64,000 nt of DNA from Blastomussa wellsi (taxonomy: Eukaryota > Cnidaria > Anthozoa > Scleractinia > Plerogyridae): the NCBI GenBank assembly GCA_947652115.1, contig OX393561.1, positions 44,872,439 through 44,936,438 on the forward strand, in the 5' to 3' direction. Shown one piece after another: positions 41,343 to 52,805 of the stretch. The notes beneath the pieces are model-generated. The model was not told where the DNA came from, searched no databases, and saw only the letters and a list, made by a program, of their open reading frames with translations. Within the stretch, counting starts at the first letter, position 1. Each line of letters starts with the position of its first letter. The translations under genes and the position numbers were made by a program.

Positions 41343-42362
41343 CAGTGAAACTACTGTAAGCGGGGCCACCCAGACAAAGCTTAACCAATCACAAGGCAGA
41401 ATGAGAACAATACATTCCAACATTTTCCATTTGAGCCAATCAAATGTCGAGTACAAAACGATAAAAAAAAAAACTTTTTCGTTCGTGATGTGTGAAAAAA
41501 CTTAACATTGAAATTAATTTCAACCCTTTAATTTCTGAGTAGTTTTCACCAAGAAACGATTTTGATTTGGAAGTATGCGAGGTCAGATCATTGAAAGAGC
41601 TAAAAATAGTGAACGCGACTACGATATGCGGCTTTCACAAATCTGAAAACAAAATCGGTTTCTGGAAGCCTTCATTCGCAACGAATTCAGTTTACGGCGT
41701 CAACCTTCAGTTTGTGTTTGAGCAGCGTCACTTTTTTTGCATATTAGAGTTCCGGCAGTAAATTTAAGCAAAACATCTAACGATTTTTTTTAAATACCTT
41801 CTATCAACGGTTCTGCGCGTTGTGCTGAATGTGGAGCACTCGAATGGTTCCCCACGGTTCTTTGCCGAAAACAATATACGGATTTGGAATCAGTCTTCCT
41901 TCTGGCATCTAATGAATTTACTTTCTGGGAATGCCCAGAAAGTGACACCACTCAAAAACAAACTGAAAGTTGGCGCCTTTACTTGAATTCGTTTATAAGA
42001 GCGAAGAATTCCAGAAGTCGAGTTTGTTTTCAAGTTTGTGAAAACCGCCTATGGCCGTTGTGTTCACTGTTCAGCACACATTGCCGTTGGAGTTTCTTTT
42101 TCAACGCTTTCAATGGCCTAGCATTCGTTCTTCCAAATTAAAATCGGTTTTGAGTGAAAAACTACACAGAAACAAAAGGGTTGAACTTACTTCCGATGCC
42201 GCAAAGTTTTTTCACTCATCACGTACGAAAAAGTTGAGATTTCATCGTTTTGCACTCGACATTTGATTGGCTCAAATCGAAAATGTTGGAATGTATTGTC
42301 CTCATTCTGTCCTGTGATTGGTTAACTTTGTCTGGGTGGCCCCGCGTACAGTAGTTTCACTG
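41343..42362. mobile_element. Tc1/mariner-like foldback element, non-autonomous
   Basis: The ends CAGTGAAACTACTGTAAGCG and its inverted counterpart at 42343-42362 are flanked by TA on both sides. Inverted repeats extend inward about 170 bp (GGGGCCACCCAGACAAAG, TTGAGCCAATCAAATGTCG). Length 1,020 bp, no transposase ORF. Confidence 0.7.
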
Positions 42363-42529
42363 TAAAACATGTCCCTTTCTAAAGCTTGTCCGACAAGAAA
42401 ATGTAAAGTTAGTTCTGTAACTGTTTTGAGGGAATAAAGAATTATTGTTGTCATAAAAAATTGTTTATCATGGCAGTCTGAACCTCGATTTTTTTAGTAT
42501 GCTTCATGCTTAATCCTGAGCTATGTTTG

Positions 42530-42800
42530 GGACGGACTCGGTTGACCAGTGGTTGATATGCTGGATTCCGGATCGAACGGCCCGGTTTGAGCCCTTGCCG
42601 GTGCCATTGTGTTACTGGGAAAAGCACTTAACACTCACGGTGTCTCTCTCCACCCAGGGGTAAAAAAATGAGTACCAGCGAATTTAATGCTAGGTGAGGT
42701 AACCCTGCGATGGACTAGATTCCCATCCAGAGGGAGTAGAAATACTCCCAGTCGCTTCATGCTACAGAAACCTGGATTAGCTCTATCCTGTTTTGTCACA
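42530..42800 (+). mobile_element. tRNA-derived SINE, nearly full length
   Basis: A tRNA-like head (GGTTGATATGCTGGATTCCGG, GGCCCGGTTTGAGCCC) and the body CCATTGTGTTACTGGGAAAAG. Then a conserved 3' domain (ACCCTGCGATGGACTAG, CCCATCCAGAGGGAGTAG, CGCTTCATGCTACAGAAACC). Its head resembles the fragment at 39353. Confidence 0.72.
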
Positions 42801-42879
42801 TGGCTCGTGCGTAGACTTTCCTTTTTTTGACAAATCTCTGTCATTCATATCTTCATTTCGTTGTCACATCTTGTTGCAG

Positions 42880-43490
42880 ATGAAGAATATGCTAAGGGGA
42901 ACGTAGAAGGTCAAGCTGTAGTCCCCTTGGATGCAAACATTTTACACAGGATCAAACAAGAGCCTGTAGACTGTGATGAAGCGCCGGAAATCACATGTGT
43001 CATTCAGCAGGACAACAATGACAATGCGTTAGAAGAAATATTTCCAAAATTTACTACTCCAGTCGAGGGTAACTTACTACAAAGAACAGCGAACAGTAAC
43101 CAAAACAACAGGAGCCATTCAATCCCTCGGGTGAATCAAGAATCACGTCCAGGTGATCAAAGTAACGCAAGTGGAGCAGACGACTCACACGAAGTGGCTT
43201 CTTGTGTCACAGACACGCCAGGACTTCGTAGGAGTTCGCGCCAGCGCTTTTTAGTACAACGTCTATCAACTCAACAGCAAGAGAAAACATCTACCATCTT
43301 TCAAACAGAAAGCCCTAGAGCACATTCGGTTAGCAGCCCAAGGAAACCACTCAGCAGTGTCCGCAGACGAGAGACGAATGGTACCAGTGACCTTCCAAAC
43401 CAGATGTCTGGGCAAGGACGTGTAGGCGAGATACAAACAAATGATATAATTAACGATGAAAGTGACTTGTTCAAACGACGATTTCGCAAG
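42880..43490 (+). CDS. ATF7IP: ATF7IP homologue, internal exon 1 of those seen
   Basis: Begins after the acceptor CTTGTTGCAG and ends at the donor CGCAAG|GTAAGA. It enters in phase 1 and exits in phase 0, so at least one upstream exon is missing from my reading. Encodes a hydrophilic, disordered region with a SUMO-type motif RIKQEPVD near its start and a basic RRSSRQRF stretch. The exon is assigned to the ATF7IP gene by phase and position relative to the coiled-coil exon; it is not itself diagnostic. Confidence 0.65.
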
Positions 43491-43557
43491 GTAAGAACCT
43501 TGAGAGAAGGTAAGACTGAGGGAAATTCTTTTTATATGCAAGCAAACCGATAAGAGC

Positions 43558-43625
43558 AAGGATGGCACGATTCGTTAGTGCGCGACCCCCTGTGCTAGAG
43601 GTCCCGAGCTCGATCCTTTGTAACC
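43558..43625. mobile_element. tRNA-like SINE head inside an intron
   Basis: GGATGGCACGATTCGTTAGTGCGCGACC and GAGGTCCCGAGCTCGATCC resemble A- and B-box sequence. Not a foldable tRNA gene. Confidence 0.4.
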
Positions 43626-44061
43626 TCGGATCCTTGCTTCGACTTCTTTCCATTCTGTTTAGCTTCAGGTAGCTTTAAATACCCTTAAAACAGAGCATTG
43701 GTGGAAAAAAGGGGCTCTGTCGGCGCTCTGTCGGCTTCCCTCCCATTCGAGGGTAAAGGAACTAGGGACGTTAAATACGGTGTACCTTTAATTACCTTTA
43801 CCTTAAATTCCAATACACAACAGTGGTGAAATTTGTCTCTGAAGAAGTTGGATCCAAATCTTTGTCCTCTCTTTCCTTTATCGCGAAGTCTTAGTGGGAA
43901 CAATGTTGAAGGCCAAAATTTATTCTGTAAACAGATCATGTTTTCATAAATGACTTACAGGATAGGCAAAATGCATCGGTAGTTTTTATTCGCGACGACT
44001 AATTGAAGCGTAAATAATGGTTATACCCTCGACTGACAAATATTTATTTATCACCAATCAG

Positions 44062-44232
44062 ATGCTGAAAGACTTAGTGGCAAAGCGAATGTTAAAGTTA
44101 CAGCATTCAGCAGTCTACAGCGGAACCGTGTCAGCCTTACGTCGTAAAGTAGCGATTCTAGAACGAAGAAATATGCAGCTAGAAGACAAAGCAGACAGGC
44201 TACAGACGTCCATAATGAATATCTATAACGAG
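44062..44232 (+). CDS. ATF7IP: ATF7IP homologue, coiled-coil exon
   Basis: 57 codons between the acceptor CACCAATCAG and a weak donor GAG|GTTGGC, both phase 0. Sequence MLKDLVAKRMLKLQ...ALRRKVAILERRNMQLEDK is a coiled coil that resembles the SETDB1-binding coiled coil of vertebrate ATF7IP. In vertebrates this contact stabilises SETDB1 in the nucleus and supports H3K9 trimethylation. The weak donor leaves the 3' edge uncertain. Confidence 0.7.
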
Positions 44233-44802
44233 GTTGGCATATTTTAAACAGGGGTTCAAGTTCATCGTTTAATGCTTTGTTGAAAAGATTGACCATCGAG
44301 TTGTCTAACTATTATTATTATGTTTTATTGTTGTTCTGAAAAGCCATGTCAACGAAGATAATAAATAGGTCGATTTCTTACTAATATGCATTTCCCCCAA
44401 AATGTTTCAACTCCCTTAGTTAAATCGGATGCATATGTCACAAAGACTGGGAAAAATATGTTAATACTTTTTAAAGTGTATCCATCATAATCGTAGCTAG
44501 CACTCGTTTAAAAGGTGTTTTTATGTGTGGTATTATTACTCCTCAATCGTTTTTCTATGAAGTGAGGGAAATCGTGCACTTTAATTACTATAAGCGTTAA
44601 AACGTGCTAATAAAGCACAATCCCTTTTTAAATTCATGCGCGGGGCTTTAACCACACTTCGCGTGTTTGAAAAATAATGAAAGTGGACAAACGATGTAAT
44701 TTTTCCCTCTCGAGGATTTGATTCAGACGTTTTCCTTTGAACTGTTACATTGAGTGGATGTAATTTTCCAATACGGGAATGACGTAGCTTTTTGCTCTTT
44801 AG

Positions 44803-44859
44803 CGGGAGAACAGGATGACTAAGACTGTGTCACGTGGTACACAAGTCTCGATGGGAATG
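44803..44859 (+). CDS. ATF7IP: ATF7IP homologue, 19-codon microexon
   Basis: Lies between the acceptor TTGCTCTTTAG and the donor ATG|GTAAGTG, phase 0 on both sides. Encodes RENRMTKTVSRGTQVSMGM. Flanked by the coiled-coil exon and the large exon, with which it is in frame. It could be skipped without a frameshift. Confidence 0.6.
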
Positions 44860-44997
44860 GTAAGTGTTCTTCTTCTTGTTTCAAAATGAAGCCTACTGTC
44901 TATTCAGTGTTGTTTAAAATGTTTCCTTTAGTGAACTTATTCAATAACAAATAGACCGGCTATCTCGTGTCTCAGGTTGCTTCTTGTTATTATTTAG

Positions 44998-47900
44998 ATT
45001 CTAAGTCGGGCTTGTTCTGCCCGTAACGAAGCAGAGAAACCTTCGGCAATCACTACGGATCGACGGGGACCACCTTTGGACTCTGATGAAGGGCCAGTTA
45101 TAGTTCAGGTTTGCAGGCAACCAATGAATAGTGCATCACCTTCCGTTCAACCTCCTCAAAACCCTCCAACCGTATGTATTAGCACACCGCAGCAAAACAC
45201 ACCACTGCCATGTACGCAAAGTACCCAAGATAGCGTTTCGCTGCCGAAAATACAGCATGTTTTATCCAGTAATGGCTTCGTCGCAAGAGCGCCTTACCAG
45301 TGTTCAACAATTTCTTATGATCGTGAGACATTCATACTTCCAGAACATCGGTTTCTTGGCCATAGGCCAAGCCAACTGCCCTTTTCTCCTGAAAACATGT
45401 CCAGTTATTTGCCAGCTATAAAATTACCCATGCAAAGTTCGGGAACAGAAAATTTACCAACGAATAACGCGGTTGTGAACCAGGTGAGAATGCCAGAACA
45501 ACGGTCGGGTGTGGTGGTTCCCTGTTCAGTTAATGTACCAGCGTATGTACGACAAAATGGAATCGGGCCAGTACATCGCGTCGCCGCCGTCCGTCCTCAG
45601 CAGGTAGTTCCTACCACATCGGCCATTCCTTTAAATCAAAATGCTATCCTGCAAACAACTCAAGTAACACGACCTTCTCAGATTAAGGCACCGCCTACTA
45701 ATCCCCTACCTCTTACTGGCGGAGTGACTGATCATACTACTCCTTCAGTCCATCATACATCATCTAACTTTTCATTGAACAACGAAACTGGGCCGTCAAC
45801 AATAGGGACGGAACCTGAACAGACTCAGAGCGACAATACGCTGGCTTCGTTCACGCAATGTCGTATTAATGGAAATCAGATAGTAGCCTCTCAAGGCCAG
45901 AATGCTGGGAATTGTGCACGGACTCTTCAGGTTCAGGCTAAAGGCGGTGAAACCAAGCCAGAAGACATGTTATCTCCAAACCTTCCAGCCTCCCAATATC
46001 GCATTCGAGGTTTTCACGAATTGCTACCCGATTCGTATCCTAATGTGAAACATGTTTACAGAGCTAAAGCAAATTCGGGTGCTTCCTCGGCAGAAAACTT
46101 GGCTTCAAGACAAAAACAACATTCGCGAGCCGAAGGTGAGACAGGTTGTCATGATCAGTCAAATGGACGACAGTCTAGCCAAGAGCTTCCAGTAACCATA
46201 TGTCGAAGACCTCCAGTGGTTTGCCCATGCTGTCTACCAGATCCCAATCAAGGAAACGCATCTGGAAATCAAACTGAAGAGATAACGCATGGTGAAATTT
46301 GTTTATCGCGGACATATCAAAGACAGAAAAGTGTTAGCCAGCTGGTACAGAACAAGGATCAGGTGATGGTTTCTGCTAGCACATCAAGAGTTAGTGCTCA
46401 AGGGGCCCAACCAAAGATGAATTTAGATCCTCCCGCCGCTTGTGCAAAGCAGCAAAGCATTACAGCAACACAACCACTAATTAACTCACAGATTTGTATT
46501 TCAACAGCAGCATCAGCCAATCAGATAGGTGCATCGGATCCAGATCATGCCACCAGTGTGTATATAAGTCATAAGCAACACCTTCTAGTGCCGCCATCTC
46601 ATCATCAACTGCCATATCAAATGGAGGTACACATATCTACTACGCCAGCAAGAACATCAATTGCTCAACCGGGCTCTAATTGCCAGGAAGAATCTAGAGG
46701 GCTCTCGGACCAAATGGCCCAGAATGGGTTTAATCAGCAATCAGGTGGCCTTCCCAACCACAGGCAAATACACTACACTCATACTGAACAGTTAGTTTCT
46801 CATCAGAGTGGCAATATTTCCGCAGGTATCCCAGGATACTTTTTGCAACAACAACAACAACAACAACAACAGCTGCGGCTACAACAACCTAAACCACAAG
46901 ACCAACATTTAGAGCAGCAGTATCAGCAACATCACCAACAGCAACAACCATTACCACAGAAATACCAACAATACTATCATAACCAACAACAGCAACAACA
47001 CTACCAACAGAAACAACTGCAACAGTACCAACAAAAACATCAACAGCAACAACAACAACAACAACAACAGTACCAACAAAAACATCACCACCACCAACAA
47101 CAGTACCAACAACAACAACAACAACAACAGTACCAACAACAACGACCCTCACGGCCTTCCTGGTTAATACACTATCAACAAAGAGCAGGTTGTTTACAGC
47201 CTCCAATAGGACCAAATCAGGGTCATCTAACCAGGATATACTCCAAGCCACACTCAAGTGCACCTTTATACTGGCAACAAAACCCTCAACTCACTGTACC
47301 TAGTGAACCGTTTATTCCTGGGCAATCAGTTCCTTCTAACGATTACCGCTTTGTACAATCACCTCCAGGTCAAACACAGCACACTAGAAAATTCCAGTGT
47401 ACTCCTCAAAATGCAAGAAAGGGTCCTTATTTCCACCAGCTGGTCCCACCGCATATTTATCATAATCCACTCAACGTCCCAACATCTGCAGCACAAGAAA
47501 GACAATTGCACTTATGCCATAATCAATCGGCAGACATTTCACCGAATGGGTTGCAGCCCTCCCGACTAGCAGCCCCTCTGAGAGAGAGCACAGTCACTAG
47601 TTATTTCCTGTCTAACCAGACTCCAGACATTAGCTCAAAGGAACCATCTTTAATGGCCAAGTCGTCTACTTCACCAATGCAATGGGTGTACAAAAAAAAT
47701 TGTACCAAGGTAGCAACGACACTTTCTTCTGTCAGAGAGAATGAGCAACCATTTTTAAGTGCCTCATTGTCAGAACCTGCCACGCCTACTTCACCTGAAA
47801 CACCGACAAGTGTACCTCGGTCAGAAAGTCAACCAGCGGCACTCTCAACCGGCCAAACTGAAACGCTCCATCCCACTATTAAACCAGCATCGAGTCCTGT

Positions 47901-48510
47901 CCAGTCAGCAAGTGGGAAAGATTGTGGCAAAACCAAACCAAGAAAGGATGATTGCCAAGTTTCAGTTGCTTCACAGGGTATGTCGCCTGTTCAACCCTTG
48001 GTAAGGATCAAGCACTCTCGTGATTCTAATAACGCTGTCGGTTTAACGACGTGTGCGGAAACAGAACTTTTATCAATCACACACCAAGATGATTCCGGTC
48101 AGGTTTGCCCACCGGACGATAAGCAACGGGTACTAACTGGAACCATAGGTAGTTTAGCAAACAAAGAAGACGAAGAAGGAAGTAGTCACTCATCTTCGTT
48201 AAAACCTGTTCTTAGTGTAGAACAGGGCGAGAATGGAATTACTTTATCATGGGATTTAACCAGCCGAGAAAACGAATCAAAAGTGGTGAAGTATGAGCTG
48301 TTTGTGATGTCGGTTCCGACCGAATCGGCACCATTGACTGAGTGGGAAAGTTTGGGTGTTGTGGACGCCCTCGCTCTTCCCATGGCTTGCACCATGACAC
48401 AGTTTCTTCCAGGAGCGTCGTATTATTTTTCCGTGCGTGCAATAACAGCCAGTGGACAACTTGAACTGTTTAGCGATCACTGCTCGATCACCGTCAATGG
48501 CCCACAATAA
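44998..48510 (+). CDS. ATF7IP: ATF7IP homologue, large C-terminal exon
   Basis: Opens after the acceptor TTATTATTTAG at 44997, in phase 0 with the upstream exons, and runs to the stop at 48508-48510. It encodes 1,170 residues. Most is disordered, Gln/Pro/Ser-rich sequence. A His/Gln-rich stretch encoded by CAA/CAG repeats lies at about 46846-47143. The last 100 residues form a fibronectin III domain (PVLSVEQGENGITLSWDLTS, then LALPMACTMTQFLPGASYYF and VRAI), closely resembling the C-terminal domain of ATF7IP/MCAF1, which contacts MBD1 and other partners. The gene likely acts as a nuclear co-factor of the H3K9 methyltransferase SETDB1 in heterochromatin and retroelement silencing. No TATA or promoter is assigned. 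Confidence 0.88.
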   Translation: MLSRACSARNEAEKPSAITTDRRGPPLDSDEGPVIVQVCRQPMNSASPSVQPPQNPPTVCISTPQQNTPLPCTQSTQDSVSLPKIQHVLSSNGFVARAPYQCSTISYDRETFILPEHRFLGHRPSQLPFSPENMSSYLPAIKLPMQSSGTENLPTNNAVVNQVRMPEQRSGVVVPCSVNVPAYVRQNGIGPVHRVAAVRPQQVVPTTSAIPLNQNAILQTTQVTRPSQIKAPPTNPLPLTGGVTDHTTPSVHHTSSNFSLNNETGPSTIGTEPEQTQSDNTLASFTQCRINGNQIVASQGQNAGNCARTLQVQAKGGETKPEDMLSPNLPASQYRIRGFHELLPDSYPNVKHVYRAKANSGASSAENLASRQKQHSRAEGETGCHDQSNGRQSSQELPVTICRRPPVVCPCCLPDPNQGNASGNQTEEITHGEICLSRTYQRQKSVSQLVQNKDQVMVSASTSRVSAQGAQPKMNLDPPAACAKQQSITATQPLINSQICISTAASANQIGASDPDHATSVYISHKQHLLVPPSHHQLPYQMEVHISTTPARTSIAQPGSNCQEESRGLSDQMAQNGFNQQSGGLPNHRQIHYTHTEQLVSHQSGNISAGIPGYFLQQQQQQQQQLRLQQPKPQDQHLEQQYQQHHQQQQPLPQKYQQYYHNQQQQQHYQQKQLQQYQQKHQQQQQQQQQQYQQKHHHHQQQYQQQQQQQQYQQQRPSRPSWLIHYQQRAGCLQPPIGPNQGHLTRIYSKPHSSAPLYWQQNPQLTVPSEPFIPGQSVPSNDYRFVQSPPGQTQHTRKFQCTPQNARKGPYFHQLVPPHIYHNPLNVPTSAAQERQLHLCHNQSADISPNGLQPSRLAAPLRESTVTSYFLSNQTPDISSKEPSLMAKSSTSPMQWVYKKNCTKVATTLSSVRENEQPFLSASLSEPATPTSPETPTSVPRSESQPAALSTGQTETLHPTIKPASSPVQSASGKDCGKTKPRKDDCQVSVASQGMSPVQPLVRIKHSRDSNNAVGLTTCAETELLSITHQDDSGQVCPPDDKQRVLTGTIGSLANKEDEEGSSHSSSLKPVLSVEQGENGITLSWDLTSRENESKVVKYELFVMSVPTESAPLTEWESLGVVDALALPMACTMTQFLPGASYYFSVRAITASGQLELFSDHCSITVNGPQ
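46846..47143 (+). repeat. CAA/CAG repeat coding for polyglutamine
   Basis: About 300 bp dominated by CAA and CAG triplets interspersed with TAC, CAT and AAA codons inside the ATF7IP homologue. The antisense reading (Val/Leu-rich) is a shadow. Confidence 0.9.
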
Positions 48511-51500
48511 TTTTCTTAAAGAGGTGACACCTTTTTTTGTGCGTGGATACAATTGTACAATGAATTAATGTTGGTTCGGTTTCTGAGAAGTTAAAGATTT
48601 TTTCCTCTTTTGTTGTTGTCGTTTACCTTTTGTTATCAGGGCTGATAATTAACGCTTGGCCTTTATTTACGGACAATCGCCATCTACGCTTATTATCCTC
48701 TGATATCTATGTTACTGGCTTGGACGTTCCATGATAACTTAAACCCAATCGATTTCACATATCCTTGCACTTCTCGAGTTAATTTCTTGAGGTTATTTCA
48801 GTGAGAGCGTTAGCGTATTTTATTGATCTAGTGGAACCGAAAATTAATAAATTCCCGAATTTTTTGCCTTGTTCGTCAAGGTCTTACTTCTGAGCAAACA
48901 CTTACGGTCAGGGGGGAATAATTATGTCACGAACGAAGAACGACCCTCGCGAAAGACGAGATTATAGAAATGCACCTAAAGAGTTACCACACTATTCACT
49001 CACTGTTATGTAGCTGCTGCGCATGAACAGAACACAATTTTCAACGCCCCCCCCCCCCCCCCAGACTAGACAAATCGAGTTCTGTTATTATGAATGGTTG
49101 TATAAACAAGGGTGCTTATCTTTTGACCTCAACGCGAATTCCTTCTGTTTTGTCTTTATTCTATGAAAATGTTTGGATGTTTACCATAAAGGGACAGTTG
49201 AGTAAACATTTTTCTCTTCCTCAATAGCGATTCTTCCTCTAAGTAAATACGATGCTTGTTCCTCTTTGACAGATTACATAGGACGTTTCGACAATGAAAT
49301 TGAAAATAATGCCGCAAAATCGTAATTATTTAAAATCATCCCTCTCAAATACACCACACCCCTTAAGGTTATTTCTGTCCATTTGTTTCCCCGATAGATT
49401 GTAACAGTTTTGTGACAAATACAAACAATTTTAAACAACATTCGAGCCACATTTAAATATGAAATCGAGCAAACAGAATATGCATCGCAGCGGCAATTTA
49501 AACATTGATTTTGGACACCTTCCTCTTGGTTATCTCGGAATTTAGAATTTTATTTGAATTAGGGTTCGCTTTTTCATAGCTGGTAAAATTATTTATAAAA
49601 GGTAGCTGGTCTTGTTGTTTGAATTTTTATTATAACCGGAAACAATTTTACCACGGCGGTTCTTTGATCGTCATCTACTGAAAGTAATTGTTTCGTCTAG
49701 ACCATTAAGTTTATTTTGTTTGGGCGTATAACTTCTAGGTCCAGTAAACAATAAAACCAAAGATAAAAAAAAACATAAAGGCAACTGTATAACTGTGGCC
49801 AATCACCTGCACGCAAGCTCGAAATTTATATCTCTCTAATGCGCTTAGCACGTAAGGGCAGATGTTTTGGGTTTATGCTTATTGTGGCTTGACCGATCTG
49901 ACGATCCGTGGGCTGAAGACTGCGATATATACGTTCAGTGCATTATCTCTTAAAGTATATCGCCGGAGTGAGCGCACGTAGAAGTCACTATAGTTACATA
50001 TTTGTTCCTCTTTTCTATATTTTTTCACTGGAGTCGCTACATTGCCCACATTAATTATATTCAATGTATTTCCATCGGCCACAACCTTTTTATTCCTTTG
50101 TCTGTAATATCCGCTTATTCTTATCATAATACAGTCAACTAAACAACACCGCCAAATGGCCAGGGTTTGCTGTATTGTATAATTATCAAATTCAAGACGA
50201 ACCTCCGCAGTCTGCGGTTAAACAATTAATGTATTATTTTCTAACAACAGAAAAAAATGTACGTACTGAGTTTGATGCCTTGTTAGACTTAACCGATACG
50301 GTGAAGGTCTGACCGCAGACAGAAAAAAAATAATAGATGGATTGGTCTCTCGTACTTGAAACAAATTTTCGAACTTGCCGACACGATACATGTTTGGTTG
50401 ATTGGGGACAAAGGTTTGCCGCAGGGCTTATTGGATCAAGTAGAAGCCCTTGTTCTCCGACCTTATTTGTAGCCAGAAGATCGTGTTTTATTGCGCTGTA
50501 GCCACAATGGAAAAAGATGAATAAACCGCCCAGCGGTCGTGCTCATAAAGCTACTTTTAGTGGAAACAAAAATGGTTTCTGTTAAACGAGAATTGCTTTT
50601 CTGTCCAGTTAGCCATTTTCAAATTCGAAGATAGCTTTTTACCACTATAAGCGCTATTTTCATCGTGTTTCTGTGAAGTGAAATTTGGGGTTTATGGCAA
50701 TATTATTTATTTAGTCAGGCAATCAGCACAAAAGAACTCACAAACATGGTACAAGCCATTTGTATACCTCCTATTCTTCTCGGTGCTTTTGTTTTTCAAA
50801 AAAAAAAACATGTTTAATCATGCAAAAACTAGTTTTAAGAAGAAAGTGGTCCATTTTGAAATGCAAATTTTAGTTGCTTTTAAATATTTTGGAAGTTTAG
50901 AGGTTACATAACCAGTAGAGTGTTTTGTTTGCGATTGTGGATTTTGCATCACTGATCTGAGCAATAGCTTGGCGTTTTCGCTGGTCAGAGGAACAATTTC
51001 AACTGAAAAAAAAAATATGTATAAAAAGTGCCCCTGGCAATCTGAAAAGTGTCTGGAAAAACAGAACTGGTTCTCTCTACGTTGATCGATGACCCTGGCC
51101 ATAGCTGAACCAAAATAAATATGCATTTGCCAAAAATATGTATGTCTAGCTGCACTTTCGATCCCTTTGAGACATCATGTGAAAATAACTTGAAAAACGT
51201 ACATATATATGTCAAAAAAAAAAAGTATACGGCTGCATCTTCAATACTGTTCTGTAAAGTTTTTTTATTGTACACAGTATGGTACAGTTCCACTGGACTA
51301 ATTCTCTAAGTTTCAGTGGACAGGTAGATATATTTTTATGTTATTCTATTATTTTATTTTATTTCAAAGGTATTTTTTCTCGCTGTGAGTGAACGGACCA
51401 CGCTTGAGTACCCAGTCTGTGACCCTCTTTGAAAAAGCAGCGATATTTGCGGCTTTGAACCCGATGAAATCGATATGCATAATTTTCTCTCAATTGCTAA

Positions 51501-52375
51501 AACCAAGGAATGATTTGAATGACAATAGAAATACGAAGATGATAAAATAGCACCAACCTTTGCCGCTGATCTGTTTTGTCAACCAAACGAGGGTAAGCCT
51601 ATGACAACCGAGGCAAACTGTTGAATTGTGAATCTCTTTAAAAAATAAACAATCGTCAAACGAACTTTACATAAACAGTATGCTCATTCACAAACCGTCC
51701 TAAACCGGGAAGCTAGACCTGGAATTTCACTGTACAAATATACATTATATTTACAGGGGATTCATTTACTTTATCGCAACATTATCAACTTGTTTTATAC
51801 CTTTTCGTTGTAAACGAAACCTTGGATATGCGTTACTTGTAGTGTTGTTGATGAATATGTCACGGCCTGGTGACAAAAAGTAAAATGGAACGTGCTACGA
51901 CCTTAAAGATGTTATTATTGACATTTACAGCTGGAAATCTGATAAAAATTTAGTCAAGTAGCAGATTTCGAGCGAGCAAGATCTTAACCTGTCTGTGTAT
52001 ATCTCACACTGTAGATATTTCAAACATATAACAGATAGGTAGTCGAAGAGAAACTCGTAATGAGCGCTCTAAATTTCAAAACATGAATTTACAATGAGTG
52101 TTTACTAACCCAGCCAATTGGTTTCGATCCTTTTCAGGTTTTTTAAAGGCTCAAGAAAGAGTCTCTACGATTTCCATTCGTTGTAAAAACCATCTTGTCG
52201 AGGTGTATGCGCTTTGAACGCCATGGGAGTCAAATTACATGCCTATGAGTTGATAGAGTTGTTTTTTTTGCACATGGCGCTCGTCTGCACGTGACTTGAA
52301 TGTAAAATGTTTCGCTGCTCCTTCGTTTCGCACCTCCAACTCCCATCACTTGCATGGTGTGGCACGGAGCCAGAG
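48511..52375. other. intergenic, nothing recognised
   Basis: 3.9 kb of AT-rich DNA between convergent genes. C-tract near 49047-49062. A minus-strand open stretch at 49879-50127 is not supported by any motif. Polyadenylation of the two flanking genes should lie near the two edges. Confidence 0.35.
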
Positions 52376-52802
52376 CTAAGCCGTGTACGATCGTGGTCTT
52401 GAATAATTGTTGTTTCCAAAATTCCTTTTCCTCCATGTACGCCCTTGGCGGTCTCGCTTCAAGATTCCGGAGTTGCGCGCTCGCTCCCGATGAATTTCGG
52501 CAAGGTCTCGATTGCGCTCCCGTCCGCTCTCGCCGTCGTCTTCTTCCAAGATGTCGTCAAGGTCTGGCTCGTACGACGAATGGCGACGAATCCTGCTGCC
52601 TTTTACCTGCGGCGGGGAGTGCTGTTGTTTCGTTGGCTCCGCTAAACTCGCCTGGCTTGCTTCCATACTCTTGCTCAAAATTTCGACATCTTCGTTCGAA
52701 CTTTTGCGTGCATACACTTTCTCTGCATCCACACGATGCATTTCTTTCCATTCATTCATAGACACGGGTTTGTCAGTTATGAACAGCATTGCACGAGAAA
52801 GT
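52376..52802 (-). CDS. last exon of an unrecognised gene
   Basis: The acceptor AATTTTCAG|AC at 52803-52805 (minus strand) leads into a frame with an ATG at 52789, running to a stop at 52376. Encodes about 140 residues: SMNEWKEMHRVDAEKVYARK, then SSNEDVEILSKSMEASQASL, an acidic segment (DLDDILEEDDGESGRERNRD) and a basic tail (RQGRTWRKRNFGNNN). Charge pattern, codon use and the acceptor look like a real C-terminal, cytoplasmic or nuclear disordered tail. I do not recognise the family. Upstream exons would lie to the right, and the ATG could also be a genuine start. Confidence 0.6.
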
Positions 52803-52805
52803 CTG

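Noticed and set aside
46889..47263. Val/Leu-rich ORFs antisense to the polyglutamine tract
   Set aside because: Shadow of CAA/CAG repeats.
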